Of a stretch of DNA of 5,311 nt, positions 3,025-5,311 are shown one piece after another. The translations under genes were made by a program, and so were the position numbers. Below the pieces are notes generated by a model that ran no database searches, was not told where the DNA came from, and saw only the letters and a program-made list of their open reading frames with translations. The stretch covers positions 1-5,311 of the forward strand of contig JAJYDP010000389.1 of the NCBI GenBank assembly GCA_021777365.1, written 5' to 3'. Position 1 is the first letter of the stretch. Each line of letters starts with the position of its first letter. Source of the DNA: Chloroflexota bacterium. GTDB taxonomy: Bacteria > Chloroflexota > Limnocylindria > Limnocylindrales > CSP1-4.

Positions 3025-5186
3025 GGTTCACCGCCCACGATTGGCGGTGGGACGGCGTTGGCGTCAGCCACCGGCACCACGCCGGGACGCGCGCCGCCCA
3101 GCGCCTGCTCGACCTCGTCCTCGCCGCCCGGCTCCACGAGGACCGAGACCCGGTCGCCCGGTTGCAGCACGGTGGAACCCAGGGGCACGATCACGTCGGT
3201 GCCCCGTGCGATCGCCATGACGAAGGCGTTGGACGGCCAGAGCACCGCCCCGACCGGCCGGCCGGCGTACCGCGCCGTGGGCGCCACCTCGACGGTGACG
3301 ACGGTGCTGTGCTCGGCGAAGGACGGCAGCCGTGCCACGGTGCCGCTCACCGCGGAGCGGTAGGCCTCCACGACGTCGTGGGCGCTCAGGATGCCGAGCA
3401 GCCGGCCCTCGCTCACCACCGGCAGCCAGCTGACGTGGGCGTCGTCGAGCCGCCCGAGCGCGGTGTCCAGCCCCTCCTCGCCCGCCACCACGGGCCCGTC
3501 GTCGCCGACGAGTGTCGCGATCGCGGCGTGCGGGTCCGCCGCCTGCAGGTCGGCGAGCTCGATGCGACCGAGGTAGTGCCCCCGGTCGTCCAGGACGGGC
3601 GCTCCGGGCAGCCGCGCGGCCGCGAGATGCGCGATCGCAGTGGATGCGGTCTGATCGCCGCGCAGGGTCCATGGCGGCATGCGGGCCGCATCGCGCGCGG
3701 TGAGCGACGCGAGCAGGGGGAGCGCGGCGCGGAACCGGTGGGCCGGCGACTCGAGGCGCGAGCGCAGCTGGCCCCGGTAGATCGTGCGGTCGCCCACCAC
3801 GAGGCTGGCCAGCCCCACGGCCACCATCGCGGGGGCGAGCATCGAGAGGTTGCCGGTCATCTCGGCCACCATCAGCATCACCGCCAGCGGCGCGTGCGCG
3901 ATGCTCCCGAAGAACGCCATCATGGCCACGATCGCGAATGGCGCGGGGCTCGCCGGCAGGAGTGGGGCGACCGGCGACGCGAGCTGCCAGATCGCCGCCC
4001 CGGCGAGCCCGCCGATCACCATGCCGGGGCCGAAGACGCCGCCCGATCCGCCCGAGCCGATGGAGAGCGAGGTCGCGAGGATCTTGGCGAGCGGCAGTGC
4101 GAGGAGCATCCAGATGGGGATGCTCTGCAGGCCCTGGGGAGTCAGGCCGGCCTGCAGCCAGCCGTAACCGGTGCCCAGCGCGCCCGGCAGGATCATGCCG
4201 ATCAGACCGACGGCCACGCCGGCGATGGCGGGCCGGACCTCGCGGGGCAGCGACCAGGTGCGGAACCACCGCGAGAACCCGTAGAACGCGTCGACGTAGA
4301 GGATTCCCAGGCCGCCGCAGCACAATCCCAGCAGCGCGTACCAGCCCAGCTGGCGCGGGTCCGTGAAGGCCACGCTCGCCTGGTCGCCGAACATGGGGCT
4401 GAACCCGACCGCGGCGCCGAAGACCGAGTAGCCCACGATGGACGCGATGAAGGAGGGGAGCAGGGCGTCCGATTCGATGTCCTCGCGGTAGAGGATCTCG
4501 GCCCCGAGGACGGCACCCCCGAGGGGCGCCCGGAAGATCGACCCGATGCCGGCCCCGATCCCCACCGCCACGGCGATCCGCGCGTCGTGCGCATCGAGGT
4601 CGAGCAGGCGGGCGAGGAAGGAACCGAACCCGGCGGCGATCTGGGCGGTCGGCCCCTCGCGGCCACCCGAGCCGCCGGATCCGATCGTGATCGCGGACGC
4701 GACGAGCTTCACCAGCGGGATGCGGGCGCGCACCTGGCGGGGGCTCCGGTGATACGCGTCGATCGCGGCATCCGTGCCGTGCCCCTCGGCCTCGGGGGCC
4801 AGGCGGTAGACGATGATCCCGGCCAGCAGCCCGCCGGCGCCGACCACCAGCGGCAGCATCCAGGGTCGCGCGATGGCCGTGATCGGGCGCGCGGCCTCGC
4901 CGAGCGGCGAGGGCGGCACGTAGCCCGGCAGGCCCCCGAGGAAGAGCGACGTCGAGAACCCGAGGGCCGTGTAGAAGACGATGGATCCCACGCCCGCGAT
5001 GAGCCCGATGAGGACGCCGAGCACGACCCACTTGCGCAGGTAGCCGGCGTGGCGGATTCGCTGGCGCACCCCGCGCAGGGCGCGCTCTCGCAGGCGCATC
5101 TGGAGGTCGGCGGGCCGTTGGGGACGCACGCCCGTCTCGCTCAGACGCGCAGGCCGCGCGCGCGAATCGCGCGTCGCGGACCGCAC
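3021..5186 (-). CDS. CLC-family chloride channel/transporter with CBS pair and RCK_C domain
   Basis: A 721-residue integral membrane protein of the CLC family, which moves chloride as a channel or as a chloride/proton antiporter. After a basic cytoplasmic N-terminus, helices run from about residue 53 to 466. Ion-pathway motifs are GHGTD (135-139, in place of GSGIP), GSGGSGGREGP (169-179, gating Glu177), GGVFGP (382-387, Phe385) and probably Tyr470. In RAPLGGAVLGAEILYRED the proton-pathway Glu of E. coli CLC (Glu203) aligns with Ile231, while Glu230 aligns with Glu202. Two CBS domains, which often bind adenine nucleotides, follow at about 496-555 and 556-612, then an RCK_C/TrkA_C domain at about 625-695 (GRPVGAVLWPSNAFVMAIARG, PLGSTVLQPGDRV). 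Both should be cytoplasmic regulatory modules. The GTG start has no ribosome binding site and lies in a hairpin; GTG 5129 and ATG 5099 (residues 20 and 30) are alternatives that leave all helices intact. Confidence 0.95.
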   Translation of the reverse strand: MRSATRDSRARPARLSETGVRPQRPADLQMRLRERALRGVRQRIRHAGYLRKWVVLGVLIGLIAGVGSIVFYTALGFSTSLFLGGLPGYVPPSPLGEAARPITAIARPWMLPLVVGAGGLLAGIIVYRLAPEAEGHGTDAAIDAYHRSPRQVRARIPLVKLVASAITIGSGGSGGREGPTAQIAAGFGSFLARLLDLDAHDARIAVAVGIGAGIGSIFRAPLGGAVLGAEILYREDIESDALLPSFIASIVGYSVFGAAVGFSPMFGDQASVAFTDPRQLGWYALLGLCCGGLGILYVDAFYGFSRWFRTWSLPREVRPAIAGVAVGLIGMILPGALGTGYGWLQAGLTPQGLQSIPIWMLLALPLAKILATSLSIGSGGSGGVFGPGMVIGGLAGAAIWQLASPVAPLLPASPAPFAIVAMMAFFGSIAHAPLAVMLMVAEMTGNLSMLAPAMVAVGLASLVVGDRTIYRGQLRSRLESPAHRFRAALPLLASLTARDAARMPPWTLRGDQTASTAIAHLAAARLPGAPVLDDRGHYLGRIELADLQAADPHAAIATLVGDDGPVVAGEEGLDTALGRLDDAHVSWLPVVSEGRLLGILSAHDVVEAYRSAVSGTVARLPSFAEHSTVVTVEVAPTARYAGRPVGAVLWPSNAFVMAIARGTDVIVPLGSTVLQPGDRVSVLVEPGGEDEVEQALGGARPGVVPVADANAVPPPIVGGEP

Positions 5187-5199
5187 CCGCGAGGTGCGG
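5181..5199. other. Hairpin covering the assigned CLC start codon
   Basis: CCGCACC (5181-5187) pairs perfectly with GGTGCGG (5193-5199) around a 5-nt loop, and the GTG start (5186-5184 on the minus strand) lies inside the stem. This would hide the start in the mRNA, so either translation is structure-controlled or the true start is downstream at 5129 or 5099. Confidence 0.45.
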
Positions 5200-5227
5200 G
5201 CGGCGGACCCGCGGGCCGATGGCGGAT

Positions 5228-5256
5228 CGTCACCGATCGGTCTGCGGCGATACGCT
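5228..5256 (+). promoter_or_regulatory. Candidate promoter and operator of the divergent right-edge gene
   Basis: TACGCT (5251-5256) fits TANNNT and would start transcription near 5263. The 10-bp perfect palindrome ACCGATCGGT (5232-5241) lies between the -10 and the expected -35 position (about 5228-5233), where a bound protein could control this gene and possibly the divergent CLC gene. No good -35 is seen. Confidence 0.35.
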
Positions 5257-5285
5257 GTGCGCCGCCGGCATGCCTGGAGCTGCGC

Positions 5286-5311
5286 ATGGGGACAGCCCCC
5301 ATCACCGGGCG
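5286..5311 (+). CDS. Start of a gene running off the right edge
   Basis: An ATG with GGAG (5276-5279) 6 nt upstream begins MGTAPITG and stays open to the window end. Seven of the eight visible codons end in G or C, as in the other genes here, and a candidate -10 lies at 5251-5256. It is divergent from the CLC gene. Too little is visible for any product call, and an overlapping frame from ATG 5270 has poorer codon use. Confidence 0.4.

Noticed and set aside
3064..5031. A 655-codon minus-strand frame inside the CLC gene
   Set aside because: Out-of-phase shadow of CLC with Arg/Gly-rich low-complexity translation and no helices.
5270..5311. Alternative plus-strand start at ATG 5270
   Set aside because: No ribosome binding site and many codons ending in A or T, unlike other genes here; the ATG at 5286 fits better.
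1..5311. CRISPR array, insertion sequence or phage attachment site at the tRNA
   Set aside because: No repeat-spacer pattern, transposase or integrase is present, and no repeat of the tRNA 3' end is seen elsewhere in the window.

Overview
The window is GC-rich chromosomal DNA (roughly 70% G+C by eye). Its codons nearly all end in G or C, and intrinsic terminators with U-tracts are absent. Two genes look leaderless, with a TANNNT box ending 7 nt before the ATG. Together with the protein families seen, this suggests a high-GC actinobacterium, possibly one of the deeper lineages such as Thermoleophilia. The lineage is an inference from style; no marker gene settles it.

Layout. At the left edge a tRNA-Leu(CAA) lies on the minus strand (15-101). 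About 390 bp without a gene follow, holding a strong 13-bp hairpin, three 17-bp tandem repeats and two competing leader hairpins. Three unlinked units on the plus strand come next: a stand-alone ChrB C-terminal (chromate-resistance type) domain protein (489-929), a solitary PIN-domain/VapC-like ribonuclease (1113-1517), and a two-gene unit made of an ArsR-like winged-helix regulator (1654-2199) and a 62-residue two-helix membrane protein (2240-2428). The regulator has an AT-rich palindrome overlapping its own promoter.

The right half is on the minus strand and converges on that unit across a large imperfect inverted repeat (2455-2523). A CLC-type chloride channel/transporter fused to two CBS domains and an RCK_C (TrkA_C) domain (3021-5186) is followed 34 bp later by a small protein (2546-2986). 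That protein looks like a degenerate, single-domain response-regulator receiver and is probably cotranscribed with the CLC gene. At the right edge a divergent plus-strand gene probably begins at 5286.

How the parts work together. The clearest functional pairs are regulator plus small membrane protein, and CLC plus receiver-like protein. The rest look like independent housekeeping or stress genes. I see no mobile element, CRISPR array or phage gene. The strongest candidates for something undescribed are the receiver-like partner of the CLC protein, the 17-bp repeat/alternative-hairpin leader of the ChrB-domain gene, and the autoregulated regulator/mini-membrane-protein pair.
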